Notes: generated by a model from the sequence alone, not told the origin. Shown: positions 37,810 to 49,424, numbered from the stretch's first letter. The stretch is DNA of 64,000 nt from Antedon mediterranea (GCF_964355755.1 NC_092674.1:31422001-31486000); one strand, 5' to 3'. Translations and numbers: made by a program.

Positions 37810-40800
37810 TTAATCACCAGGAAAGAGTGAAATTACAATTTGATGTACCTGCGTTCTATTTCTATGTTGTCTTCGTTGTTCTTCTTCACTTTCTGCAATC
37901 GCTCTAGCCAATGCCTGATCCTCCTCTTCTTGCCGCCTAGCTTCTTCTGTTCTGACTGTTGCTGGCATTGACGTAGGCCTAGCCTGATTTGAAACCATAG
38001 ACAACTGGATAGCTCTTGCCATCGCTTCATCTTCTGACTGTAGGGTATAATAAAAAATAAACATTATTTTTTATCTGCCCTCCCTTTAGTTACATCATCC
38101 ATAATATTTACATATTTGCTAAGACAATATATATTAGAAACGTCTAAATATACTATAATAGAAAAATTAGGCTATCAAACTAGTTTGACAAAAAAGGTGT
38201 GATGTGCCTAAATATGCTAGTGATATTTCATTGTGTATCACATAAATTTTGATCATGTAGACAGTGCTTAAGCTAAACATCCTTACCATTCCCCCTTGTA
38301 TGGACTGGGGTGAGGTTTGAGTACGAGGTGGATGACTCTGTCGTGCTCGCTGTTGTCGCTCTCTGTCAAAAAAAAAATACAAAACATGAACAAAAGGTCT
38401 CTAAAATCTCGCAAAACAAACAATAATATTTCAATAACTGTAAAGTAAAATGGTATATGCACCAATGGTATATGCACCAATGGTATATGCACCAATGGTA
38501 TATGCACCAATGGTATATGCACCAATGGTATATGTACCAATGGTATATGCACCAATGGTATATGCACCTATCAAGATTTTGACCAATAGAACTTAAGGTT
38601 GTCTTTTGTGGTCTTGATCTTGGCTCACTAGACTTGACTGGTCCAGACTTCTGTGCTCTATTCATTGCTGCTGCTCTGTGTGCCAAAAATATAATAATGA
38701 TGATATGAAACATTTATAAAGCGCTCTTCACCGAAGTCTCAGCGCAACATGAAAAGAATAACTATTACTACTACTATAAGGGGAGTTTTTGGGAGATTTT
38801 AATTGAAAAGGGGATGGAACGAGGAAGTTAGAACCTTAGGCATGGAGTTAAGGTTGATTTTAGGTGGTGTTAACATAAGAGGATTCATTTCAGAACAAAG
38901 ACCTCTAAGTAGTGGGACAAATGGTTTAATAAGTTTAAGATAACGCGGTGCCATAAAGACGCTTATAAAAAAGGTTGCAATCTTGTACTTGATATGCTCT
39001 TTAACATGCAACCATTGAAGTTGTGAAAGCATTGACATCATTGCCACGCCTTGATTATCATTATCATATCATCATAACTCTTGTATCATTCTCATCTTAT
39101 ACTACATATACAGTATTTCTTAAATATCATCATATATTTACCCTTGATTTGACATGGAATAGCCACTTCCTCGAAAACCTTTACATTCATGATCAGTTTG
39201 ATGGCGATGTCGTAAACAATAATTCAATCGGCATGATTCGCATATAACTGGTACAAGCTTTAAAACACAAAATATCAAAATATACATAACTTGCTAGTCT
39301 GGGCTCCAGACAGAGTTTTTTCTTAATATTAGTAAAAATATAAATATTTTTGCACATATGGCGTTTCATACGTGTATTACTTGAGTTTGGATACTCCGTC
39401 TGGGGAAACACGCAAAAGTCACGTGGTTTGACACCAAGAATTCTTGGTGCATAGATTATTCGGTTGACTAGTTTCAGCTGCATGCGATTGGCTACTCACT
39501 CGTACACCGTTTTAATATTCATGTGTCAGAATTTCAAAGACTCAACAACTAAGAAGGTACGCATGCGCTATGTTACGTTTAGACAATGTGTACTTGGGTA
39601 CATTAATGAAAGTTTCTGAAGGCTAGAAATGATTTTAAATGCCTAGTAGTAGTCTGGTAAACATTTGATTGGATTTTTCCCAAGAAAACTTGTCTTGCTT
39701 CTCCGCAAATCAAACATTGAATGGATCATTTAATATTACGCGGAGATAATTTGATTTAATTCCCACCCAGACCCTGTCCTGTTCTGTGTAGTGGTGTAGC
39801 CCTGTCTGTTGTGTGTGAATCCTGTTGTGTGCCGGTGGTGGTATGTAGGCCTACCTTATTGGCGTTTTATTTGGCAGGTCATACGTGCGAGTTGAGTAGG
39901 ACCTACGAAGGAGGCCTAGGCTAAGGACTAAACAATTAATAAACAAAACAACTTGGCAACATGATTTCATATTTCAACAGTCTCGATCGTACATTCAGCA
40001 CTGTACGTACTCGATCTTTTTCATTTTGAAACAAAATGATCATTGGTTGATTCGAAATCCATATTTACATACCGCCCGCCCCATATAGCCAAATACGGTA
40101 TGATAACCTACGTCATTCTTATCGGATGTTTGCGGTCTGCAAATCGATTTCTATACGTGTTTCACAAGTCCGTATTTTCAGACAAAAATCGAAATAAAAA
40201 CAAATAAATAAAAATAAAAAACAATACAGACTTGGGGAAAGTCTAATAAGTTACATGTATTTTGTTTGAAAGCTTGTTTTTGTGGGCAAATTATTGTGGC
40301 TCAGTTTGTTATATTACGATTATTTAGGGGTATGTTGATTATTTAGAGGTTAATTTTGGATGAATTTGGCTTCTAAAATCATGTGATCTATTTTGTTTGG
40401 GTCGTAAATTATTTTACCCAAGTAATTGAAAGGAGTTATATTTTAATCTGTAGAAACTCAAATCAATTTTTTAAAATTAAAATTGTAATACTTACCTCTT
40501 TTTTCTTACAACCCTTTACATTGCACCTATTAGCATAAACTTTACGTTTTTTAATTGCAGGATCTGATTGGCAATCTCTATCGATGTGACCAGACACGGC
40601 AATGTCGGGAGCTTCTCCTCGTTGACCAGGAACTGGTTTATTGCACAAAGGACAAACTGGAACTTGGACATCCTGTGAATCAAACAATAATACTATATAA
40701 TAATAATACTACATAATAATAATAACACTATAATTACATAATAATTAACATTTCATTAAATATGGAACCCATTGTATTTTGAAATATCTAAGGACATTCT

Positions 40801-41737
40801 ATTTACTATTATTGTATTGACCTTGTTCAGTCATCTAAAATTGTTCTGACTGTTGTCCCTTTTCCACTTCCAGTTTCAATTTAAAAGACAACTCGTGTCG
40901 TTTTGTTCATAATAAATAGAATGGGTCATAGAGACACTGACATCTACAAGGGGATAAGGTTATGGCATCTACCTTCAACAGTTCATCTTTCCACACCTTT
41001 AAAGGTAAAAAAACTCATACAGTTAAATTAATATACTTTTAAAACAGATTGGACAAAAACATGTCACTTTACCTTTTTATATGCTGATGGACAGCTATGG
41101 TTTGAGTAGTTAATATGATCTTTGCTGTTAAAACAAAAATGTAATTTTCATGTTCAAAATAATTTAAACTTTATTTTAGGCCTAGTGTCATTTACTTATT
41201 GTTTTGTGTGATATAGCAGTTCGTGTATTCAATTGTCATTTTTAATTGTTCATGTTTTCATTTTGTGTAAATATCAGACCATCATATAGAATAACTAATA
41301 AACATATATAGTTGATTGACTTACACATTAATAATTTAATAATTATGCAAACAAAATATTACAAATAAAAAAAATGTAAATAAAGTAAACTTACCAAAAT
41401 ACTTCATTACATGCATCACACTTCATCGGCAAGAAATCTGTATGTAAAATAATAAGAAAGTACACATGTATGCTAGTAAAGGTATCTATCTATCAGCCTA
41501 GCTGATACTCTGCGTTCGAAAGCCATGGTTCGCGCCTCACTCACCTCAACAAGTAAAGGAATTAACATGACAGAGCCGTCGGCGAGGCCTATCTATAGTT
41601 TGGCCTAGCCTAGCCTAGTCTAGCTAGCTGAAACTCGTACTAAAACTCCTCAATAATGATATTAATTAAATGGTGATCTTACCTAGCTGTTTACAGCTCT
41701 GGTCAGAGCAGTGTTTTCCTAATTCAGGGAATTCCAT
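37810..41737 (-). CDS. ZFAND2: AN1-type zinc finger and UIM protein of the ZFAND2A/2B (AIRAP/AIRAPL) family
   Basis: Eight exons: 41683-41737, 41395-41437, 41073-41124, 40496-40672, 39142-39257, 38568-38675, 38287-38362 and 37810-38037, phases consistent, 284 codons (human ZFAND2B is 257). It starts MEFPELGKHCSDQSCKQLDF, and the Cys/His ligands of AN1 finger 1 follow in MKCDACNEVFCKDHINYSNH. The second finger is VPVCPLCNKPVP...CNVKGC...LVPVICESCRLNYCLRHRHQ. The C-terminus has two ubiquitin-interacting motif-like helices, SEDEAMARAIQLSM and EEDQALARAIAESE. Family members act as stress-responsive adaptors of the proteasome and p97. The final exon reads to a stop at 37810 ending in LFPGD; ZFAND2B ends in a prenylation CAAX box, absent here. 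A GT at 37849 could splice to an undetected last exon. Exon 6 ends at a minisatellite-derived donor. Confidence 0.92.
38168..38272. mobile_element. MITE copy E (left-end truncated)
   Basis: Has CTATCAAACTAGTTTGACAA, AATATGCTAGTGATA and the right part ATGTAGACAGTGCTTAAGCT. It lies in ZFAND2 intron 7, close to the exon at 38287. Confidence 0.75.
38451..38567. repeat. 15-bp minisatellite (8 copies) starting at the 5' splice site of ZFAND2 exon 6
   Basis: On the gene strand the exon ends GATAG|GTGCATATACC and the intron continues ATTG|GTGCATATACC repeatedly. Each unit therefore re-presents the donor GTGCAT with a preceding TTG. Any decoy would leave TG at the exon end, and the next exon begins with A, giving a TGA stop at the junction; the true site gives AG|A (Arg). 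One copy has GTACAT instead. Confidence 0.92.
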
Positions 41738-41860
41738 ATTTACTTGTAATTAGTAGGGTCTAGGCCGCCTATTTTCTAAGTTTTCAGATAGAGCAGCGGT
41801 GGTACTGTGTTTGTGTATGTATGATGTGTGTCGTGGTTGTTGTGTTTTAGGCAAACCTCT

Positions 41861-41870
41861 GACGTCAGAT
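41861..41870. promoter_or_regulatory. CRE-like palindrome upstream of ZFAND2
   Basis: CTGACGTCAG, a perfect palindrome containing TGACGTCA, lies about 125 bp upstream of the ZFAND2 start codon. It is a consensus CREB/ATF site. ZFAND2 genes are stress-inducible in other animals, but use of this site is inference. Confidence 0.5.
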
Positions 41871-42176
41871 AGAGGAAAACCCCACACTCGTGACATAGCA
41901 TTTTCTATTTTTAGATTCGTAATCTAAATGTTATAAGCATGAGCATACAATTTTACTAATAAAATAATAATTAATGATAATTATTGTGGAATATTTAAAT
42001 AGTGTATTATTATATTTATTATTTTATTAATTAATTGTAATTACAATATATTTTAGATTTCTAACAAAATAATTATTAAAAAACATTTTATGAATAATGT
42101 TTCTGTAAACTCTCACGTGTTCACAACAAATCATCCTCTACAGGATTTCTAGAAGAATCAAATCTGACGACTGGAG

Positions 42177-42345
42177 CATTCTCTACTTCTCTACGGAGCG
42201 CCATTTATGCCTTTATTAACTTCAATAATAGAAATAGTACTGCGGTAACTGCTCAAGTGGACCCAATTTAGCACCAGGGTAGCACAGTGATATAAAATAG
42301 AAATAAAAGTCACTACTTTTAATATCGTTTCGTATATACCCATAT
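42177..42345 (-). repeat. Inverted duplicate of the PPID promoter-proximal sequence
   Basis: Read on the minus strand it matches the plus-strand sequence 43570-43690 just before the PPID ATG: TATATCACTGTGCT, AGTTACCG.AGTACTATTTC, and AATAAAGGCATAAATGGCGC then TCCGTAGA. The copy stops before the PPID start codon. Confidence 0.8.
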
Positions 42346-42358
42346 CACAAACTGACAA

Positions 42359-43010
42359 ACAGAAACATCTTGGCATTTACATTGATTCGAATTTATCTTT
42401 TTATTTTCTTTTCATGTAAATAAACTCCTTTCCAAACTGGGCTTGTCCATCTCCATCTTATCGCGTGCTCGGTCATTTAATAAATAAACACACATTCATA
42501 CTCCTCTATAACATTATAATCCTCCCACACATTGACTATTGATGATGTAGTGTTTGAGGAATCAGATCGAATATTGACCGAATACAGACCATTCAAAATA
42601 GAGCATTTCGCATTATCCTTGAAGCTCATCCTCTCACACCACGAACTAACATTTACAACACCTTAAATCTTCATACAGTCCAAGATCGCATGCATCTACA
42701 ACTGGGCTGCCCTGCCTACAGGTCTGCAAATGGTCTTACTCCGGAATACCTTGCCCTGCGTCTTGCCAGAATTCCTAATCATCGTACCCGAAGTGTCAGT
42801 GAGAGGAAATTTGTCGTCCTTTCCCTAAAATTGAAACTTTTAAGAACAGCTTCATCTAGAGCACCAACATACCTGAATTTGCTATCCACCAAACTAAGAA
42901 ATGCAGTAACAATAACTAATTTTAAGTCTGCTCTAAAAAAATATTTAATCCCAAAAGAAAAAAACTCAACGTTTTGTATAGTATTGTAGGCTATATTTTT
43001 GTATTTAAGT
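42359..43010 (+). pseudogene. Non-LTR retrotransposon (CR1/L2-like LINE) reverse transcriptase C-terminal remnant
   Basis: Conceptual reading gives the typical tail of a non-LTR reverse transcriptase: KHLGIYIDSNLSF, LPHIDY, IQTIQNRAFRIILEA, NGLTPEYL, RTRSVSERKF, LRTASSRAPTYLNLL and FKSALKKYL. It is broken by stop codons near 42540 and frame changes near 42410 and 42700, so it is a dead fragment. It sits between the ZFAND2 and PPID promoters. Confidence 0.82.
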
Positions 43011-43084
43011 ACATATATATTAATCCAAAGGCAAATTACTGAAAAAATGACAATGCTGTGGGTATTATCAGCTTTTCAGTCATG

Positions 43085-43158
43085 TACTTGGTGGCGTAAC
43101 GGGTAATGCTCAGTTTTGAGTGCTATCGGCTGGGGTTCGAACCTCGACGGATATTTTT
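43085..43158 (+). repeat. tRNA-derived sequence (SINE head or tRNA pseudogene)
   Basis: Has an A-box-like TGGCGTAACGGGTAATG and a B-box GGTTCGAACCTC about 30 bp later, followed by a T11 run that could act as a polymerase III terminator. A good cloverleaf with acceptor stem is not evident, so a SINE-type remnant is more likely than a working tRNA. Confidence 0.5.
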
Positions 43159-43249
43159 TTTTTTTTAATTGTTTTTTTTTAATATAGATATGTGACATTG
43201 TATTATTGCCGAACGTGTATGGTACTATACCGGTAGGTATTCAAATATG

Positions 43250-43600
43250 CTTCATACGAAAGGATATTAAAATTCAGTGACTTATTTCTATTTTATATCA
43301 CTATGCTCCCCTGGCTCCAAATTGGATCCACATGAGCACAATGTAATAACATACGAAACGATATTAAAATTAGTGACTTATTTCTATTTTATATCACTTT
43401 GCTCCACTGGCTCCAAATTGTGTCCACTTGAGCAATGTATTAGCATACGAAAAGATATTAACATTCAATGACTTGTTTCTATTTATATCACTGTGCTCCA
43501 CTGGCTCCAAATTGTGTCCACTTGAGCACAGTGTATTAACATACGAAAAGATTTTAAAATTAGTGACTTTTTTCTATTTTATATCACTGTGCTCCAATGG
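43250..43600 (+). repeat. About 95-bp tandem repeat (4 copies) upstream of PPID
   Basis: Copies start with CATACGAAA.GATATT at 43253, 43350, 43444 and 43540 and share TTTCTATTTTATATCACT and GGCTCCAAATTGTGTCCACT. The last copy leads into the PPID 5' sequence. Confidence 0.88.
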
Positions 43601-43708
43601 TGCTAAATTTGGTCACCACTGAACCAGTTACCGTAGTACTATTTCTATTTCGGAAGTAAATAAAGGCATAAATGGCGCTCCGTAGAAGATATACCTAGCT
43701 CAAGAACC

Positions 43709-46700
43709 ATGGCGGAAACTGTGGAAGCGACGAAAGTTCCAGAAAATGAACAAACAAGCACTGCTCCAAAGGAAGAAAAAAAGGCGAACAACCCTAGAGT
43801 GTTTTTTGATATAACTATTGGTGGCAAATCTGGTAAGTTTAATACACGGAAAGACAAATTAAGAGCCTCGTAATCTAGGCCGACGGAACAACAACGCCCA
43901 ACAAGCAACAACGTGGAATCCCCTCCACCATCGACCTGCTGTATGTGCGCCGCACTGCAAACCGTTTAGATGACTGGCCTAGGCCTAGCACATTCTTTAT
44001 TTGCACACTATTAAATCGGGTGTCACGAAAGCTCAGACCACGAAAGCTCAGACCCCCTAAGACCTAAGATCACGAAAGCTAAGACCCAACACCTAAGATT
44101 ACAAATATTTATCTTTCGCACCTGCCTTGTATTTTAACTCCCAACATTTATTCTGAATACCACACCTTAGAATTGGCACTTTCATGAAAAAGAATCACAT
44201 AAAAAGTAACAAATACATTTTTAAATTGATGATTTTACAGACGTTTTTCTCGCACACAAAATGACTAGCCTACAGTACTACAGTAGGCCTACCCCATGTT
44301 CAATGTTTTTGTTTCTATGGAACGTCAAAAGAGCAAAAATTATATAGAGGGCTGAAAACTCTGTGGAGTCCATCTACAGTGTGGAGTGGATGGAACAATG
44401 TAAAATTAAAATTGTAATGATAATAGTATAATCATGCAAGTACGAAGAAATAAATACTGGCAAATAAATTTTAATTTAAAAATCATGATAAGTTTTTTTG
44501 TTTCGTTTTCTTTCTGTTTTTATGCTTGTACTATTATTGTTGCTCTTTTGGCGCTCCATGGAAACAAAAACATTGAGCATGGTGGGAGCTCGAGGAGTTA
44601 CATTACAGTATACAAAGAAACACATATGTAAAATCATCAATTTAAAGGATTTATTTATTTGTTATTATGTGTTTCTCCTTCTGAAAGTACTTATAAGTCC
44701 TAATTTTAAAGTTTGGTGTTCAGGATAAAGTTAGTCAACAAATTTGGAGTCAAAATACAAGAAAGGCAGGTGCGTAAGAAAAACATCCTCTGAACCAACA
44801 CAATGGAGTAAATATATACCAACAAACAACCCGTCAAGTTTGTTTGTTGTAAAGAAAAAATATACATTTACTCAACAGGCGAAAATAATGTGAGTTTATC
44901 TATGTTTTGCGGTAGTATTAAATTATATTTATGGTAATAAATGAAACCTACTGTGTTTAAAATTATGTATGGATAAACAAGTATTGTTTTTAATCTGTAG
45001 TATATCTTAGTATTTGTAATCTTAGGTGTTGGGTCTTAGCTTTCGTGATCTTAGGTCTTAGGGGGTCTGAGCTTTCGTGGTCTGAGCTTTCGTGACACCC
45101 CTATTAAATCACGTGAATTTATAATTATTAAAGGCAATACAATAAACTCTTCATAATAAATGTTGGCGCTAATGCAGTTTCGTACCCACCCCTTAAAACT
45201 ACTCAAAATGAGCCATGAATGTTTTTGATTTAGTAAATGTTATTTTAGAAATCAATTTCATTTGTCAACCTTGTTTTATTTTTCTATTAATTTACAGCTG
45301 GAAAAATATATTTTGAACTCTTTGCTGATGTAGTTCCAAAAACAGCAGAAAATTTCAGGGCACTTTGCACTGGCGAGAAAGGAATTGGAAAATGTGGAAA
45401 ACCACTGCACTACAAAGGAAGTATATTCCACAGAAGTGAGTCTAAGTTAATGATAGTTTTCCTGCATATGAAAAGCATGCATTGTATATTATACAGATAT
45501 TGACTGCTTAGAGGTTAAATATAAGATTTGACATCCCCGAGGGAATGATATTAAGTTCGAGGGAATATATATTTCCCGAAGCGGCAGCTGAGGGAAATAT
45601 ATATTCCCCGAGAACTTAATATCATTCCCTTGGGGATGTCAAATCTTATATTTAACCGATATAAAAGGCGATATCTGTTATATTATATAGCCAAGAACAA
45701 GTCTGCTGGGTTGGGTGAAGCTAGGCTAGGCCTCCTATAGTATTTGTATTGTATGTAAACAAGCCTGCCTAGACACCTTACCTTGCGAATAATAATATAC
45801 AGATAATTACTAATTAATGATTCCTTGGCAATAAAATATTCACTTAGGCCTAGGTCGTTTAAATTAACAGAAGAATTTCCATCAATTTTAAGCCTATTAA
45901 TAATAATAATATTATAATCAGGTAGGCCGAATAAACAATTTGTCTTCTTCGAGGAGCCGAATCGCCGGATGTTCAGCGCGTACTAGTTACTAGGTTACTA
46001 CCGTGAGTTTTGACCATTCACAAATGGTGTTTCATCACATTTAGGGAGGACTAATAACAAATGAGGGCGCTATGTATGCATAGCTTAAATAGTTTAAAAG
46101 ATTAATTTTTTCAAGCAAGTTCCGTTGCGCAGCGGTTGAAGCGTTGTCTTGTGATGGAGTGACAATTCCATCCCGAGTTCAAGATCCAGTAGATGACTTT
46201 TGTTTATTTATCGGCAAACGCGAGTGTTGCACACGAAAATTACACAGTCAATATCATCGAACTCGAGAATTTATATGATTAATGACAGGGGACACGATAA
46301 TTACACGAAAATTACTCATAGTCAATATCATCGTTCTCGAGGATATATACGATTTACGATCCTCGCAGCGGTAGTCATGTGACGCAGTTTCAACCAATCA
46401 CGTTCACGTATTTACATAGGCTATGTAATATTATTTAATATTACATTGATGTATGCTTTTTTTTCTAATAATTTATTGAAATGATAATGATACACATTGA
46501 TTTATTGAAATGATAATGATACACATTGATTTATTGAAATGATAATGATACACATTGATTTATTGAAATGATAATGATACACATTGATTTATTGAAATGA
46601 TAATGATACACATTGATTTATTGAAATGATAATGATACACATTGATTTATTGAAATGATAATGATACACATTGATTTATTCAAATGATAATGATACACAT

Positions 46701-49424
46701 TGATTTATTCAAATGATAATGATACACATTGATTTATTCAAATGATAATGATACACATTGATTTATTCAAATGATAATGATAAACATTGATTTATTCAAA
46801 TGATAATGATACACATTGATTTATTCAAATGATAATGATACACATTGATTTATTCAAATGATAATGATACACATTGATTTATTCAAATGATAATGATACA
46901 CATTGATTTATTCAAATGATAATGATACACATTGATTTATTCAAATGATAATGATACACATTGATTTATTCAAATGATAATGATACACATTGATTTATTC
47001 AAATGATAATGATACACATTGATTTTCTTGCAGTTATAAAAGATTTTATGTGCCAGGGAGGTGATTTTACTAATCAAAATGGCACTGGAGGTGAGAGTAT
47101 CTACGGAGAGAAATTTAATGACGAAAACTTTATAATGAAGGTACAAATATAATTATTCATACAATATAGATTGGAAGACAGATGTAAATTCAATCATCCA
47201 TTGTTTATATGATTTTTTGCCTCATATTGTATTTTATAAAAGACAAAAATAAAATAAAATTCAATTCAATATATTAGTTATTATTATTATTTATACAAAT
47301 TCAAAAACATATGATGCAAGGAGAAAAAATATAAAAATAATCAAAACATATTGGTATTCCTTTTCTTACTAGCATGATACGCCCGGACTTCTTAGCATGG
47401 CTAACGCAGGACCAGGCACAAACGGCTCACAATTCTTCATCACCACTGCAGTGACTTCACATCTTGATGGCAAACATGTTGTTTTTGGCAGGGTCATCAG
47501 AGGAATGGGTGTTGTTAGAAAACTTGAAAATATTGAGAAACAAGAAGAACACCCAAAACTGGTAAATATTGTCTGCTAAAAGTGCCATAAGTTAATGTTT
47601 ATCTTTAGATCAATGTTGCCATTCATTCAATTTCTCATTATTTGAGATGATTAAATTGAAAAGTAGCCAAAGGTTGTTTGCATTCAATTATAATGTTAAT
47701 GAATGAATGCGTTTTTTTTACAAATAATTTTACACAGTTTTTTAGCATGTAAAATTACAGAATATTTACATACAGGTATATACAAGGCAACAAATGATGA
47801 TGATTAATTTTTACATATATTTTTAGGAGTGTAAAATTGAAGATTGTGGTGAGATTGCAGAGGATGTAGACATAACATCAGTTGAAGACGATGGTACTGG
47901 GGACGTTTACCCTGACTGGCCTGATGATGCTGGCATTGACTCTGAAAATGTAAAATACAATTCTAATATTTTGAAAACAATTAGTATTTCAACTTTCGTA
48001 TTTTAAAGAAATTATATTATTTTTTTTAGGCTGAAAAGATTCTTGTTGTTGTGAATAATATTAAGGCAATTGGTAACGACCAGTTTAAGGCAAAGAACTA
48101 CAAAATGGCTGAATCAAAATACAGGAAAGCACTGAAGTATGTTATAAAAACATTTTCTAATGAAACACTGGGTTACTCCAATTAATTTAAATCGGTTAAA
48201 ATGAGTAGAAGTGCAGTACATAGAGCTTATCAGATCTGGGATAGTGTGGCCTTAAGATATAAATCTCTGACAACATTATCAAACTGTGATGTGCCATATA
48301 TGGATGTAATGATGTCATATCACTACCATTATTTGGGCACATCGCATTATTTTGTCAAACTAGTTTGATAGTGTAGACAGAGCTTAAGACTGATTGCAGG
48401 ATTGGTTCGTATTCAATTCAATTTAATTTTGACTGGTATAATCATTATTTTATTTATTATTAATTTTATTATTATTATTATAGCTATCTGGACCTGACTG
48501 ATGATGATGAGGATTCATCCAATTCAGAAGTAGAACTAAATGAGAACTTGACTAAAGAAGACCGAGAGAAACTTCATCTGGCATATTTACCACTCCATCT
48601 TAACATTGCAGCGTGTCACTTAGCACTTAAGGAATATCGGGAGGCAAAGGAGGAATGCGAGAAAGTTAGATATTTAATAATACTATATAATTCTTTAATC
48701 TGATAGTAATTCAGATTTTTTTAAAATATATATTCTTTTAAAACTCACTTTAACAAATAATATTGACATTTTTTTATGTAAATTTAAAGCAATGGTTAAC
48801 CAAATACTAATTCATTTTAACTTTACTGACTTGTGTGTTTGTGGTGCTGTTTCTTTGGTAGCTATTTCCATTCTAATATGAGTTTTGAAGAAAAGAAAGA
48901 AATTAAAATAAAACTTATTACTATTATGCTGAAATGAACACCACATTGGAAGCTAATTAAATCCACATACAGAAGTTAATTATACATTTGTAAATAATTT
49001 CAGGCATTGACTATTGATGCAGACAATGCAAAAGGCTTGTTTAGGAGAGGTAGAGCAAATCAAGGCTTAAAAGAATATGATGTTGCTATGAAAGACTTCA
49101 ATGCTGCCCTCAAACTACAACCATCAGATAAAGGTAAGGAGCTTATTCACAATGGATACATTGTTGTTTTAACCATTAAAAGGACATTCGCAATATTAGA
49201 ATTTCTGCACTGTACAATGTTTTGATATTTAATTATTGTCTAAGTCTAAATCATCTATGATCTGTCCTTTTATTTACAATTAAACTCTAAAATAAGATAT
49301 ATTGGTTGGATAAGAATTTTTCTTTTTTTTAGGTATAAAAAGTGAAATTCAAAGGACGAAAGCACTACAGAAAGCTGAACTTGACAAAGAAAAGCAAACA
49401 TACGCAAAGATGTTTCAATCATGA
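43709..49424 (+). CDS. PPID: Peptidyl-prolyl cis-trans isomerase D (cyclophilin 40), Hsp90 co-chaperone
   Basis: Nine exons: 43709-43832, 45298-45435, 47034-47140, 47373-47561, 47827-47949, 48030-48136, 48484-48664, 49004-49133 and 49333-49424; 396 residues (human 370, the extra being mostly an N-terminal Glu/Lys-rich leader). Residues about 32-200 form the cyclophilin fold with catalytic motifs [20 protein letters not shown] and [20 protein letters not shown]. The CyP40-type His is present in [11 protein letters not shown], where CypA has Trp, a change known to weaken cyclosporin binding. The C-terminal part has three TPR repeats ([60 protein letters not shown]), the module that binds the Hsp90 MEEVD tail, then a basic helix ending AKMFQS. 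Exon 7 uses donor GTTAGA. Introns 1 and 2 carry a transposon and a minisatellite. It lies head-to-head with ZFAND2. Confidence 0.96.
44018..45100. mobile_element. 1083-bp inverted-repeat DNA transposon with perfect 10-bp target-site duplication
   Basis: Terminal inverted repeats of about 90 bp (44018-44107 and 45011-45100) begin GGGTGTCACGAAAGCTCAGA and are essentially identical. Flanks 44008-44017 and 45101-45110 are both CTATTAAATC. The TIR itself contains three CACGAAAGCTMAGACC subrepeats. Much of the interior (44110-44340 against 44540-44790) is also inverted, so the element can fold back almost end to end. No transposase is present. A 10-bp duplication with long TIRs suggests a Mutator-like (MULE) non-autonomous element. 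It lies in PPID intron 1. Confidence 0.92.
45513..45657. mobile_element. Hairpin element (about 65-bp arms) in PPID intron 2
   Basis: Starts GGTTAAATATAAGATTTGAC and ends with its inverse GTCAAATCTTATATTTAACC. Arms also share CGAGGGAATGATATTAAGTT. The loop is about 14 bp (GAAGCGGCAGCTGA). No coding capacity. Confidence 0.88.
46120..46195 (+). repeat. Possible tRNA-like SINE head
   Basis: GTTGCGCAGCGGTTGAAGCG resembles a polymerase III A box and GAGTTCAAGATCC a degenerate B box 45 bp later, followed by a T-rich stretch. Weak call. Confidence 0.35.
46470..47025. repeat. 29-bp minisatellite (about 19 copies) running up to the 3' splice site of PPID exon 3
   Basis: Units read TGATTTATTSAAATGATAAT then GATACACAT. 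The first seven copies have TTGAAATG, the later ones TTCAAATG, a block pattern showing stepwise expansion. The last copy breaks off in TTGATTTTCTTGCAG, which is the acceptor at 47031-47033. Only about 10 bases of unique polypyrimidine tract remain. Confidence 0.93.
48256..48388. mobile_element. MITE copy F
   Basis: Left end diverged (AAATCTCTGACAACATTATC), core GTGATGTGCCATATATGGAT, right end intact (TTTGATAGTGTAGACAGAGC). It lies in PPID intron 6. Confidence 0.85.

Noticed and set aside
43085-43158. Functional tRNA gene
   Set aside because: A and B boxes are visible but I cannot form a convincing acceptor stem and anticodon arm.
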